This document shows positions 1 to 8,351 of a DNA stretch of 64,000 nt, in pieces; within the stretch, counting starts at the first letter, position 1, and each line of letters begins with the position of its first letter. The notes under the pieces were generated by a model that was not told where the DNA came from, did no database searches, and saw nothing but the letters and a program-made list of their open reading frames with translations. A program made the position numbers and the translations under genes. The stretch comes from Arsenicibacter rosenii (GTDB lineage: Bacteria; Bacteroidota; Bacteroidia; Cytophagales; Spirosomataceae), in contig NZ_MORL01000003.1 of assembly GCF_001870735.1 (NCBI RefSeq), forward strand, positions 186,001-250,000. Direction: 5' to 3'.

Positions 1-1080
1 AGAAAGGCTGGTATAAAACGTATTGACGGCGTTGTGATTGGTGATGCGGCATTGTATGACGACCTGCCCACACCCGATACCTGGCCCTGGGGCGATCTGG
101 GGAATTACTATGGTGCCGGCCTAAGTGCGCTCAACTTCAATGAAAACCTGTACCGGGTTATTTTCCGTCCCGGCAAAACCGTTGACAGTCCCGCAACCGT
201 TCTCCGCACCGAGCCCGCCCTGCCTTATCTGACACTCATCAACCGCGTAACAACGGATAAGGCCGGCACCGGTGATCAGGTCAATATTTACGGGGCGCCG
301 TTTGCTGAGCAGCAGTGGCTTACCGGCAAAGTACCCATGGGGGTTTCTGAATTTGCAGTGAAAGGGTCTTTACCGGATCCGGCACAGTATGTAGCCTTTG
401 CCCTGGCCGGGCAGCTCCGTAATGACAGCGTTCGCATCCTGAACCCGCCCGTTGCTGTCCGCCCCGATCAGCCATGGCCTGACGCAGTGAAAACCGGCCG
501 GCCAGATGCCAAAGTCGTTCCGAAACGCATTGTACTGCACCAGTACAAATCGCCGGTTTTGCTGGAACTGGCGCAGCAAACCAATTTCCAGAGCATTAAC
601 CTCTATGCCGAGGCCCTGCTCCGGACGGCGGCCCGCCAGATTAACCCGAAAACCCGGTCGGTTGCTGACGCCGTAGAGGCAGTTGAACGTTTCTGGCGCA
701 GCAAAGGGGCCAACCTGGACGGTTTCCGTATCCGCGACGGAAGCGGCTTATCGACCGTCGGGGCGTTAACGGCCGACAACATGACGGGCATTCTGGCCGC
801 GATGGGCCGTGAGCGCGTGTTCCCGCAGTTTTACGAAACCATTCCGGTTGTTGGCCAGACAGGGACCGTGCGAAACATGGCGCGGAACACCCCTGCCGCC
901 GGCAATGTGCGGGCCAAGAGCGGCACGATTGAAGGCGTCCGCGCCTATGCCGGATATTTCACCGCCAAAAGCGGTGAGTTGATGTCATTTTCGGTCATGA
1001 TCAACAAATACACCCCTGGCCAAAGCCGCGCTGTCGGTAATCAATTAGAGCGCCTGATGGCGTTGTTGGTAGACCTGTAG
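1..1080 (+). CDS. dacB: D-alanyl-D-alanine carboxypeptidase / PBP4 (peptidase S13), 5' truncated
   Basis: This is the C-terminal part of a periplasmic penicillin-binding protein of the PBP4/DacB family, which trims or cleaves peptidoglycan peptides. The frame is open from base 1 (reading RKAGIKRIDGVVIGD), so the GTG at 34 is internal and the start lies upstream of the window. The second active-site motif SIN is at 592-600 and the third motif KSGT is at 916-927, preceded by the usual GSGLS segment. The SxxK serine motif must lie upstream and cannot be checked. The stop codon TAG at 1078-1080 is the first part of a REP-type repeat that begins there. Confidence 0.88.
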   Translation, partial: RKAGIKRIDGVVIGDAALYDDLPTPDTWPWGDLGNYYGAGLSALNFNENLYRVIFRPGKTVDSPATVLRTEPALPYLTLINRVTTDKAGTGDQVNIYGAPFAEQQWLTGKVPMGVSEFAVKGSLPDPAQYVAFALAGQLRNDSVRILNPPVAVRPDQPWPDAVKTGRPDAKVVPKRIVLHQYKSPVLLELAQQTNFQSINLYAEALLRTAARQINPKTRSVADAVEAVERFWRSKGANLDGFRIRDGSGLSTVGALTADNMTGILAAMGRERVFPQFYETIPVVGQTGTVRNMARNTPAAGNVRAKSGTIEGVRAYAGYFTAKSGELMSFSVMINKYTPGQSRAVGNQLERLMALLVDL

Positions 1081-1102
1081 GGGCGGCCCCACGTGGCCGC
1101 CC
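1078..1102. repeat. REP-type palindrome, family A, at dacB 3' end
   Basis: The sequence starts TAGGGGCGGCC and ends GGCCGCCC around a central CACGTG-like core. It is a variant (GCGG for GCGA) of the family A palindrome found repeatedly between here and 2362. The dacB stop codon is the TAG of this repeat. Confidence 0.8.
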
Positions 1103-1132
1103 AACGCACACGGAGTTTCCTGCCATATGAGG

Positions 1133-1364
1133 TTGTTGGTTTACGCATAATCAGGGCGGCTACGTGGCTTGTTGGTTTACGCATAATCAGGGCGACCACG
1201 TGGGGTTGTTGGTTTTACGCTTAATCAGGGCGACCACGTGGGGTTGTTGGTTTTACGCTTAATCAGGGCGACCACGTGGGGTTGTTGGTTTTACGCTTAA
1301 TCAGGGCGACCACGTGGGGTTGTTGGTTTTACGCTTAATCAGGGCGACCACGTGGGGTCGCCCC
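1133..1364. repeat. Tandem array of six half-REP units ending in one full REP palindrome
   Basis: Six head-to-tail units start with TTGTTGGTTT and end with GGGCGACCACGTGGGG: 1133-1168 (36 bp, diverged), 1169-1205 (37 bp), then four identical 38-bp units at 1206, 1244, 1282 and 1320. Each unit carries one half of the family A palindrome. Only the last unit continues into the other half (GGTCGCCCC, to 1364), giving a complete hairpin that abuts the stop codon of the transposase gene. No gene was seen between 1081 and 1363. Confidence 0.9.
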
Positions 1365-2164
1365 TACGAGAATAACCGGTCAGATCTCCAGCGTTGTGGA
1401 TTTTCGATAATATATGTCGTGATATTGTTAAATGCCCGATCAGTCCGGATGATGTGTTCATAATAATTCCGTTGCCAGAGTCGTTTGTCAAACCTTGGCC
1501 AGCCGTTATGTTTTACATTCCGGATATATTCGTTGGTTGTCATTGTTTTAAACCAACCAACAATGTCCCGTAGGGGCGACCCCACGTGGTCGCCCAAATC
1601 ACGTGCAGGCTCCAGCCCCGCGTGGTCGCCCAAATCACGTGCAGGGTCCAGCCCCGCGTCGTCGCCCAAATCACGTGCAGGGTCCAGCCCCACGTGGTCG
1701 CCCAAATCACGTGCAAGGTCCAACCCCACGTGGTCGCCCAAATCACGTGCAGGGTCCAGCCCCGCGTCGTCGCCCAAATCAATATGCATCATATTGTGAC
1801 ACTGGACTTCATCGGTCAGGCGACCACGTGGGGTCGCCCCTACATTATTTTTTTCGTGGTGGCATGATCCGTTGTCTTTCGCATCATCTTGCGGGCGACC
1901 ACGTGGGGTCACCCCTACGTTTATAATGATGCCGTGGAAATGGTTGGGCATGACAACGTATGCGCCAAGTTCGATGTCCGGAAATTTTTCGGGCAACTTC
2001 TGCCACCATGTCATCACCATTTCCCCGGCTGGCGACAGAGTCATTGCATCGTTAGAAATATACCCTAACCGATGTTCATGATGTTGAATACAGATCGTTA
2101 TGAAATAGGCCCCTTCCTGAGCATAGTCATAATCAGGAAGACGAATGGAACGGCGATAAGTCAT
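1364..2164 (-). CDS. REP-associated tyrosine transposase (RAYT, IS200-like) with internal repeat expansion
   Basis: This 266-residue protein belongs to the Y1 HUH transposases that act on REP palindromes as single-strand DNA. The N-terminal domain has the typical start (TYRRSIRLPDYDY) and the HUH metal motif PNHFHGI (His75, His77). The C-terminal part has WFKTMTTNEYIR and WQRNYYEHIIR; Tyr234 or Tyr235 is the likely nucleophile. Between them, about residues 84-196 are not normal for the family. They consist of two REP copies read as VGxTPRGRx, about five 12-residue repeats of the type DLGDHVGLDPAR, and one REP read in the opposite sense as GDHVGSPLR. The insert keeps the frame open, so the gene is not visibly broken, but whether it is active is unknown. 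The TAG stop comes from the REP downstream. Confidence 0.85.
   Translation of the reverse strand: MTYRRSIRLPDYDYAQEGAYFITICIQHHEHRLGYISNDAMTLSPAGEMVMTWWQKLPEKFPDIELGAYVVMPNHFHGIIINVGVTPRGRPQDDAKDNGSCHHEKNNVGATPRGRLTDEVQCHNMMHIDLGDDAGLDPARDLGDHVGLDLARDLGDHVGLDPARDLGDDAGLDPARDLGDHAGLEPARDLGDHVGSPLRDIVGWFKTMTTNEYIRNVKHNGWPRFDKRLWQRNYYEHIIRTDRAFNNITTYIIENPQRWRSDRLFS
1572..1771. repeat. In-frame REP palindrome plus five 36-bp tandem repeats inside the RAYT gene
   Basis: A full family A palindrome (GGGGCGACCC to GGTCGCCC, 1573-1595) is followed by five copies of a 36-bp unit (about 1592-1771). The unit contains CCCAAATCACGTGCAGG and a REP half-site, with point variants such as GTGGTCG versus GTCGTCG. 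Because 36 is a multiple of three, the array codes for a 12-residue repeat without shifting the frame. Confidence 0.9.
1819..1844. repeat. REP palindrome, family A, inside the RAYT gene
   Basis: GGCGACC and GGTCGCC arms flank ACGTGG, followed by CCCTAC. In the RAYT frame it is read as VGATPRGRL, a frame that avoids the TAG of the repeat. Confidence 0.85.
1893..1918. repeat. REP palindrome, family A, inside the RAYT gene (one mismatch)
   Basis: GGGCGACC pairs with GGTCACCC, with one G to A change in the second arm, followed by CCTACG. In the RAYT frame it is read as VGVTPRGRP directly after the HUH domain. Confidence 0.82.
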
Positions 2165-2195
2165 AAAATGCAGGTTCAGTTAATACCTGCATTTT
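2165..2195 (-). promoter_or_regulatory. Perfect 11-bp hairpin touching the RAYT start codon
   Basis: AAAATGCAGGT (2165-2175) and ACCTGCATTTT (2185-2195) form a perfect stem with a 9-nt loop. On the minus strand it ends immediately before the ATG of the transposase at 2164. It could end transcription coming from recG (it has a short T run) or mask the translation start; the sequence alone does not decide. Confidence 0.55.
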
Positions 2196-2245
2196 GACGG
2201 GTTATGTTGAGGACAGATACTTAACCATGAAAACTTTGCCATGTT

Positions 2246-2362
2246 TTTCATTAAAGCCGGGTGGGCGTCTTTCATTAAAATCGGGCGACCACCATATCCC
2301 GTCTAAAGCCGGCGACCACCATATCCCGTCAAAATCGGGCGACCACATGGAGTCGCCCCTAC
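2246..2362. repeat. Degenerate family A repeat cluster between recG and RAYT
   Basis: Two TTTCATTAAA copies (about 2247 and 2269) precede GGGCGACCACC, then two near-identical units of GGCGACCACCATATCCCGTC, then a palindrome of GGGCGACC and AGTCGCCCC ending in CTACGAG at about 2366. The recG stop codon (plus-strand CTA, 2359-2361) lies in the last palindrome. No gene was seen in 2196-2358. Confidence 0.8.
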
Positions 2363-4533
2363 GAGATGCGGCTCCAGTTATTTTCTTTTTTGCCCAAGGC
2401 GTCAATGTGATTCCGGATGGGCGCGTTTTGGGGTAGCACAAAATGAGGGTCCTCGTCCAGTATCTTCTGGGCAGACTCCCGTGCGGCGGTCAGAATCGGA
2501 CCATCTTTGGCGAGGTCGGCAATCATCAGGTCCATCAGGCCGCTTTGCTGGGTACCGGTCAGGTCACCCGGACCACGTAGCTGAAGATCGACATCGGCAA
2601 TTTCGAAGCCGTTGTTGGTCCGCACCATGGTTTCAATCCGGGTTTTCGTATCCGAGCTCAGCTTGTAGCCGGTCATCAGCACGCAGTACGACTGTTCGCT
2701 GCCCCGACCCACGCGGCCCCGTAACTGGTGCAGCTGCGACAGGCCGAACCGTTCCGCACTTTCGATAACCATTACACTGGCATTCGGCACATTTACCCCC
2801 ACTTCGATAACCGTTGTCGCCACCAGAATCTGGGTTTCGTGACGCAGGAAACGCTGCATTTCGTCGTCCTTTTCGTAAGGCAGCATTTTTCCATGCAGGA
2901 TACCAATCTCGTATTTCGGCCGTGGGAAGGCCCGCTGTATGCTCTCAAAGCCATCCATCAGGTCTTTATAGTCCAGCTTTTCAGATTCTTCAATCAGCGG
3001 ATAAACCACATACACCTGCCGGCCCTTCTCGATTTCCTGGCGCATAAACCCAAAGATCTCCGACCGGTGTTTATCGTATTTGTGCACGGTTTTGATAGGC
3101 TTTCGGCCAGCCGGTAACTCGTCAATTACCGAAATGTCGAGGTTCCCATACAACGTCATAGCCAATGTACGCGGGATCGGGGTCGCAGTCATTACCAGAA
3201 TATGCGGCGGAATAACCGGATTTTTAGCCCACATTTTAGCCCGCTGAGCCACCCCGAACCGGTGCTGCTCATCAATAATGCAAAGCCCCAGATTTTTGAA
3301 CTGTACCGCATCTTCCAGCAAGGCATGTGTCCCCACGATGATGTGTGTTTTGCCCTCCTGTAGTTCGGGATGCAGGGTTTTGCGCCGCTTCGTGGTAGTA
3401 GACCCCGTCAGGATAGAGATATTCAGGCCCATGGCATCCGCAAAGGGCTTCAGACCGTTGTAATGCTGATCGGCCAGAATTTCGGTTGGGGCCATCAGGC
3501 AGGCCTGAGCGCCGTTGTCAATGGCCATCAGCATGGCGATAAACGCAACAATCGTTTTACCACTACCCACATCGCCCTGCAACAGGCGGTTCATCTGTTT
3601 ACCGCTCACAAAGTCGGTCCGGATTTCTTTCAGCACCCGTTTTTGCGCACCGGTCAGCGGGAAAGGCAGCAGGTGTTCGTAAAAATGCTTGAGCAACTGC
3701 GTATTGGCAAATACCTGTCCGGGATACTCTTCCTTCTGGAGTAGTTTATTGGAAATCAGCCGGAGCTGGTTGTAAAACAATTCTTCAAATTTCAGCCGGC
3801 GTTCGGCCTGCCGGAGCCATGCCGGACTCTGCGGCAGATGGATATTCCAGAGCGCTTCCCGTTTACCGATCAGCCGGTATTTTTGTATCAGCTCATCGGG
3901 TAAGGTTTCGCGGAGATGCGGCCATGCGCCTTCCAGCAGCGTCCGCATAATCTTGCCGATGGCCTTACTGTCGAGGTGGCGCTTACGCAGTTTTTCGGTC
4001 AGGTTATACACCGGTACCATACCCGTTTCCAGTTCATGATCCGGATGAATATTGTCCAGTTCGGGATGGACGATGCTGTAGCGGCCGTTAAACGGCTGCG
4101 GTTTGCCATAGACCACATATTCACCTTCCCGCCGGAGCGTTTTTTCCAGCCAGGTCAGTCCCTGAAACCAAACAAGGCTCATACTGCCGGTACCATCGGT
4201 AAAGGTAGCCACAACCCGTTTTTTGGACCCCTCCCCTTCGGTATACCAATCCCGTAAGCGCCCCCGCACCTGGGCGGCAGGCAGACTTTCGTCCAGTTCG
4301 CTGATGGTATAAAAACGTGTCCGGTCATCAAACCGGAACGGGTAGTGTTGCAGTAAATCCCCGTATGTAAAAATATTCAGCTCCTTATTCAGGAGTTCGG
4401 CCCGTTGCGGCCCTACTCCCCGGAGGAACTCAATGCGGGTATCAAAAAAAGTAGGCGTACGCTCTGTAGACCGGTTTGGTCCTGCCGGTGCAACACCGGA
4501 CTGATCAGCGTCATTTGTGCCCGTTTCATTCAT
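2359..4533 (-). CDS. recG: ATP-dependent DNA helicase RecG
   Basis: This 724-residue protein is the branch-migrating helicase that remodels stalled replication forks and Holliday junctions. It has the N-terminal wedge domain (FLRGVGPQRAELLNKEL near residue 38), Walker A GDVGSGKT at residues 320-327, the DEQH box at 421-424, TATPIPRTLAMT, and the C-terminal TTVIEVGVNVPNA, QLRGRVGRG and GDLTGTQQSG motifs. The length is slightly above the usual ~700 because of a polar N-terminal extension. The ATG at 4533 precedes a complete wedge domain. The last residues and stop run into a REP repeat (SRIS then TAG), so the natural C-terminus may have been altered. Confidence 0.96.
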   Translation of the reverse strand: MNETGTNDADQSGVAPAGPNRSTERTPTFFDTRIEFLRGVGPQRAELLNKELNIFTYGDLLQHYPFRFDDRTRFYTISELDESLPAAQVRGRLRDWYTEGEGSKKRVVATFTDGTGSMSLVWFQGLTWLEKTLRREGEYVVYGKPQPFNGRYSIVHPELDNIHPDHELETGMVPVYNLTEKLRKRHLDSKAIGKIMRTLLEGAWPHLRETLPDELIQKYRLIGKREALWNIHLPQSPAWLRQAERRLKFEELFYNQLRLISNKLLQKEEYPGQVFANTQLLKHFYEHLLPFPLTGAQKRVLKEIRTDFVSGKQMNRLLQGDVGSGKTIVAFIAMLMAIDNGAQACLMAPTEILADQHYNGLKPFADAMGLNISILTGSTTTKRRKTLHPELQEGKTHIIVGTHALLEDAVQFKNLGLCIIDEQHRFGVAQRAKMWAKNPVIPPHILVMTATPIPRTLAMTLYGNLDISVIDELPAGRKPIKTVHKYDKHRSEIFGFMRQEIEKGRQVYVVYPLIEESEKLDYKDLMDGFESIQRAFPRPKYEIGILHGKMLPYEKDDEMQRFLRHETQILVATTVIEVGVNVPNASVMVIESAERFGLSQLHQLRGRVGRGSEQSYCVLMTGYKLSSDTKTRIETMVRTNNGFEIADVDLQLRGPGDLTGTQQSGLMDLMIADLAKDGPILTAARESAQKILDEDPHFVLPQNAPIRNHIDALGKKENNWSRIS

Positions 4534-4859
4534 GCGTATTGCTCCCTGTTTTTGTCAAATTTACATCATTTTTCGGTTTTTCGGGGCTATTGGCTCTCCC
4601 CGTCTGTGCCTAACAGCTATGCTATCGGTTAACACAACGATGATCCGGCAGGCTTATGATAGCCCATCTGCCAAACATTGACACTTTATGATATGAATGC
4701 GTAAAAACTTCCCCAACATTGTGGTGAGTTCGTTGTAGTTTTCCGACAACATACAGACCTGAAACCCCGATTTAAGCGCAGAAAGGGTCTTTTTACACTT
4801 TGGCACAGAATTTTCTATCCGATACTCAACGGGCTATCCAACCGTTCATTATCAACGTT

Positions 4860-5024
4860 ATGGGAAATCTTCTGTATACAATCGCCGTGATTCTGATCAT
4901 CGTTTGGCTCATCGGATTTTTGGGCTTCGGCGGCTTCGGTTTAGGTAATCTGATCCATGCATTGCTGGTCATTGCTATCATCATGATTCTGTTACGTGTG
5001 ATTCGCGGGAATTCACCGGTATAA
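4860..5024 (+). CDS. Small two-segment membrane protein (DUF5670 / lmo0937 type)
   Basis: This 54-residue protein reads MGNLLYTIAVILIIVWLIGF, a glycine-rich turn, then HALLVIAIIMILLRVIRG, giving two membrane helices. It matches the small lmo0937-like proteins common in Bacteroidota; their role is unknown and is often suspected to be stress-related. An upstream in-frame TTG at 4800 would add 20 residues not found in the family, so the ATG at 4860 was chosen. A hairpin terminator follows. Confidence 0.75.
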   Translation: MGNLLYTIAVILIIVWLIGFLGFGGFGLGNLIHALLVIAIIMILLRVIRGNSPV

Positions 5025-5045
5025 ACGCACTACCTGATAACATCA

Positions 5046-5088
5046 AAAGCCGCTGAATACTGGTTTAACCAGTATTCAGCGGCTTTCT
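5046..5088. terminator. Bidirectional rho-independent terminator
   Basis: AAAGCCGCTGAATACTGGTT and its exact complement are separated by only two bases. The outer AAA/TTT pairs make it usable in both directions between the convergent small membrane protein and amidohydrolase genes. Confidence 0.85.
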
Positions 5089-5121
5089 TAGATCATTCCG
5101 GTCTCCGGCCAACCTGCCGGG

Positions 5122-6588
5122 TTATTTCCGGTAATCCAGTGCCGGTTTACGGTTGCCTAACAGGGCTTCATATTTATACTCCAGACCGCCGCGTGCCTTG
5201 ATCCACTCCTCGCGGGCTTTCTGAATCAACGCCGGGTCTTTGTACAGATCAATGGCTGTCAGTGCCAGCGATTTGGCAGCTACCATCATGCCTTTGGTAC
5301 CGATATCCGTACCACCGGCCGCAATCGCCTGCCAGCTGTGCGCCGCAGTGCCCGGCACCCACGTAGCTGCCCGCATCCCGACTGTCGGAACGGCCCAGCT
5401 CACATCACCTACGTCGGTTGATCCGCCTCCGGCATCGTTCCGCATCGCAAACGGCGAAACGGTAGCTGCTTCACCCGGCTTTTTGATGGAGCCAAACGTA
5501 GCTCCGAACGACTCCCCGATTTTCTCCGCGAATTTTTCTTCTTCCGGCGTGTAGCTTACGCCCCCCACAACCGACAGGTTTTTATGCATCAACTGACCGA
5601 GTGTCTCAATCGGCAGGAGGTTATATACACCGCCAATGATTTCGTAATCCATTTTTGTTTCCGTACCCAGAGCAGCTCCTTCTGCGGCCTTCACAATCCG
5701 CTTCCAGACATCCTGTACAATGGCACGGTCTTTATTACGGGCATAGTAATACACTTCGGCAAAGTCAGGTACAACGTTTGGCGCTTCACCACCTTTGGTA
5801 ATCACATAGTGTACCCGCGTATCCGACGGGATGTGTTCGCGCATCATGTTGACCATGTAGTTCATCGACTCTACACCATCAAGCGCAGAACGGCCACGCT
5901 CCGGCGAAGCAGCGGCGTGGGCCGAAATGCCGCGGAACCGGAACTTCCCGGCAATATTAGCCAGCGACGTTGAGCCGTCAGCCCCGTTTGAATCGGCCGG
6001 GTGCCAGTGCAGCACCACATCAACATCGCTGAACAAACCAGCCCGAACCATGTACACTTTTCCTGACCCGCCTTCTTCGGCCGGTGTGCCATAGAGGCGG
6101 ATCGTACCCTTCTGACCCGTTTTCTGCATCCAGTTTTTCACCGCAATGGCCGCCGCCGACGATCCCGTACCAAACAGGTGATGCCCGCAGGCGTGCCCGG
6201 CTTTCTTCCCCTCAACCGGTTTCCGCTCCGGTGAGGCATCCTGATTGATTCCCGGCAAGGCATCATACTCCGCCAGGATCGCAATGACCGGTTTACCACT
6301 ACCATAGGTAGCCACAAATGCGGTCGGAATCTCAGCAACACCGGCCTGTACGGTAAATCCTTCTTTTTTCAGCTCATCCTGCAGCAGGTTTGAGCTTTTA
6401 TATTCCTGATAGCCAACTTCGGCCCAATCCCAAATCTGATGGGCTATAGTCCCGTAATGCGCTTTTTTGGCATCCAGGCCTGCAATTACCTCCTGCTGCT
6501 CTTTCGTAACTTTGGCTTGCCCGAAGGTTAACGTCGTCGCTGCCAGCATCATTATTGACACTGACCCTGGTTTATGAAAAAGTTTCAT
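5122..6588 (-). CDS. Secreted M20-family amidohydrolase (AbgB-like)
   Basis: This 488-residue metallohydrolase resembles aminobenzoyl-glutamate utilisation protein B and related M20D amidohydrolases, which split amide bonds of N-acyl amino acids. An N-terminal signal peptide (SIMMLAATTLTFGQA) suggests export. The motifs ILAEYDALPGI, GHACGHHLFG, GTPAEEGGSGK and HWHPAD carry the expected Asp, His and Glu metal ligands, and a dimerisation-type insert follows (GISAHAAASPERGRS). The true substrate is not evident. The gene is monocistronic, convergent to the small membrane protein gene and divergent from the next gene. Confidence 0.85.
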   Translation of the reverse strand: MKLFHKPGSVSIMMLAATTLTFGQAKVTKEQQEVIAGLDAKKAHYGTIAHQIWDWAEVGYQEYKSSNLLQDELKKEGFTVQAGVAEIPTAFVATYGSGKPVIAILAEYDALPGINQDASPERKPVEGKKAGHACGHHLFGTGSSAAAIAVKNWMQKTGQKGTIRLYGTPAEEGGSGKVYMVRAGLFSDVDVVLHWHPADSNGADGSTSLANIAGKFRFRGISAHAAASPERGRSALDGVESMNYMVNMMREHIPSDTRVHYVITKGGEAPNVVPDFAEVYYYARNKDRAIVQDVWKRIVKAAEGAALGTETKMDYEIIGGVYNLLPIETLGQLMHKNLSVVGGVSYTPEEEKFAEKIGESFGATFGSIKKPGEAATVSPFAMRNDAGGGSTDVGDVSWAVPTVGMRAATWVPGTAAHSWQAIAAGGTDIGTKGMMVAAKSLALTAIDLYKDPALIQKAREEWIKARGGLEYKYEALLGNRKPALDYRK

Positions 6589-6822
6589 GTTTAGATTAAG
6601 TTAGAATCTCACAGGTTCCAAAATCCGGAAACAAAGTAATATTATCCCAAAATAAGGCATTCTACCCAAACAAAGCGCCAGCCACTATGCAGTTTATACA
6701 AATAATATAGCTTTATCCAGCGATTTAACAATATTTCAGAACAGACAAAAGACAAAGGTAGTCAGCTCATTTTTTGGCTGTTTAACGGGAATCAGGAGCG
6801 GTAAAGAAGTGTTACCAAACCG

Positions 6823-7149
6823 ATGGTAATACGGGTTTCCTTTTTATGGGTCGACGGGATGGCACTCTGGCCGTTTGTGCTGGTAAAAGAGGCAGTAACC
6901 GACCCCTGTCTGATCAATCACGAACGCATTCATCTACGTCAGCAGCTCGAACTGGGGCTGATTATCTTTTATATATGGTATTTTGCTGAATACCTGATCC
7001 GGCGGATTCAGTATAAAAACCATTATCGGGCCTACCGGAATATCAGCTTCGAACGCGAGGCCTTTGCGCACGATCATAATCTCCGCTACCGGCAGCAGAG
7101 GCGCTGGTTTGCCTTTATACACTATTTGCGGGCTGCGAAACCTTACTGA
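6823..7149 (+). CDS. Conserved hypothetical protein with HExxH motif
   Basis: This 108-residue protein contains INHERIHLRQQLE (HExxH at about residues 34-38), a hydrophobic stretch LGLIIFYIWYFAEYLI, and a later FEREAF that could supply a third ligand. The pattern resembles minimal zinc peptidases of the M48/M56 sort, and similar short proteins are common in Bacteroidota, but I know of no assigned function. Its last 7 bases overlap the end of the antiporter gene on the other strand. Confidence 0.7.
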   Translation: MVIRVSFLWVDGMALWPFVLVKEAVTDPCLINHERIHLRQQLELGLIIFYIWYFAEYLIRRIQYKNHYRAYRNISFEREAFAHDHNLRYRQQRRWFAFIHYLRAAKPY

Positions 7150-8324
7150 CTGTCTTGCCGGCCTTTATACCCGATGACCCCGCCCATCATCACCAGGGCA
7201 GAGAAAATAACAACCATCATCAGGATACCTTCCCGGAAGCCGGTCAGTTTGATGCTGTCCGGAATGCTCAGGTATAACAAAATCGTGATCAACCCTCTGG
7301 GCGCAATCCAGAACAGAGGCGTTAGCGGGCCGGTAAACGTCAGGCGCAGGGACAACAACCGGACGGCCAGAATAATTACAATAAAAATCAGGCTGACAAT
7401 CAGCGTATCGGGGTCGATCAGATCAGGCAGGTTGGCGGCATAGCCAAAAAGCAGGAAGAAAAACGTACGGACCACAAAGGACCCCTCGGCAGTCAGGTTT
7501 TTGAGCTGTTCCAGTTCTTTCTCAAACAGGTCGTTTTTCAGGATTTTATCCAGCCGCCCGCGGATAAACAGTTCGGTATTATTCAGAAACAGCCCGAATA
7601 CCAGAATCAATAACAGCGACGACAGGTGATAGCTTTCTGCAACGGCATAGACCAGAATCAGCACCGAAATAATGGGCAGAAACTTTACCTGATGGTTGAT
7701 GCGGCCGATGAGGTATAATAATCCGAAACAGCAGATCAGGGAGATCAGCGCCATCAGGATCGTATCACGGACAAAGGTAAACGTTGCCCCCAGAACCGAC
7801 GACTGGGCCAGTAACAGAAAATTAAACAGCATGATCCCGATGATGTCGGAAAAGGCCGTTTCGTAGGTCACAAACTCCCGTTGCCCGTAGGACAGGTTCC
7901 TGACACTGGGAATGGCCACGGCACTGCTGATTACCGAAAACGGAATGGCATTGACCAGACACCGGTAAAAGGATTCTTCGAGTAGCAGAAACAATGTACC
8001 GGCAATCAGCAAGGTTGTCAGCACAATTGATACCAGCGCCATCAGCGCCGTTCGTCGTAACAGGCCATACTTTTCGGGACGTAGCTCCAGATCCAGACCG
8101 CCCTCCAGAACGATCATAATCAACCCGATAGTACCTAATGTAGAAAGTGTTGGCGTTACGTACGGAATCTGAACATCAAAATAGGCCGTAATCTGCCGGA
8201 TGGTCATGCCAAGACCCAGCAGAAGCACCACCGACGGTGTTTTGAAGCGGCTACTCAGAAAGTCAAACGCGTAGGAAATCAGTACAGCCAGACTCAGACC
8301 AATAATCAACGACGATGAATCCAT
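7143..8324 (-). CDS. Cation:proton antiporter (CPA family, NhaP-like)
   Basis: This 393-residue integral membrane protein has about eleven hydrophobic segments. The sequence IGLIMIVLEGGLDLELRPE and the later FSDIIGIMLFNFLLL match the CPA ion-binding helices. It would exchange Na+ or K+ for protons across the inner membrane. The C-terminal RCK or CAP-ED regulatory domain of longer relatives is absent. The downstream neighbour on the same strand orientation is the HExxH gene in reverse, with overlapping stop codons. Confidence 0.85.
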   Translation of the reverse strand: MDSSSLIIGLSLAVLISYAFDFLSSRFKTPSVVLLLGLGMTIRQITAYFDVQIPYVTPTLSTLGTIGLIMIVLEGGLDLELRPEKYGLLRRTALMALVSIVLTTLLIAGTLFLLLEESFYRCLVNAIPFSVISSAVAIPSVRNLSYGQREFVTYETAFSDIIGIMLFNFLLLAQSSVLGATFTFVRDTILMALISLICCFGLLYLIGRINHQVKFLPIISVLILVYAVAESYHLSSLLLILVFGLFLNNTELFIRGRLDKILKNDLFEKELEQLKNLTAEGSFVVRTFFFLLFGYAANLPDLIDPDTLIVSLIFIVIILAVRLLSLRLTFTGPLTPLFWIAPRGLITILLYLSIPDSIKLTGFREGILMMVVIFSALVMMGGVIGYKGRQDSQ

Positions 8325-8351
8325 GCGGTAAAGATAGCAATATAGCCGTCT

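Noticed and set aside
1133-1364. CRISPR-like array
   Set aside because: The 38-bp units follow each other without unique spacers and contain a REP half-site; no cas gene is nearby. It is a plain tandem repeat.
1572-1771. CRISPR-like or separate repeat-protein gene on the plus strand
   Set aside because: The 36-bp units have no spacers and lie within the transposase frame. Plus-strand open frames here (for example 1485-1799) exist only because the repeat has no stops and show no protein family features.
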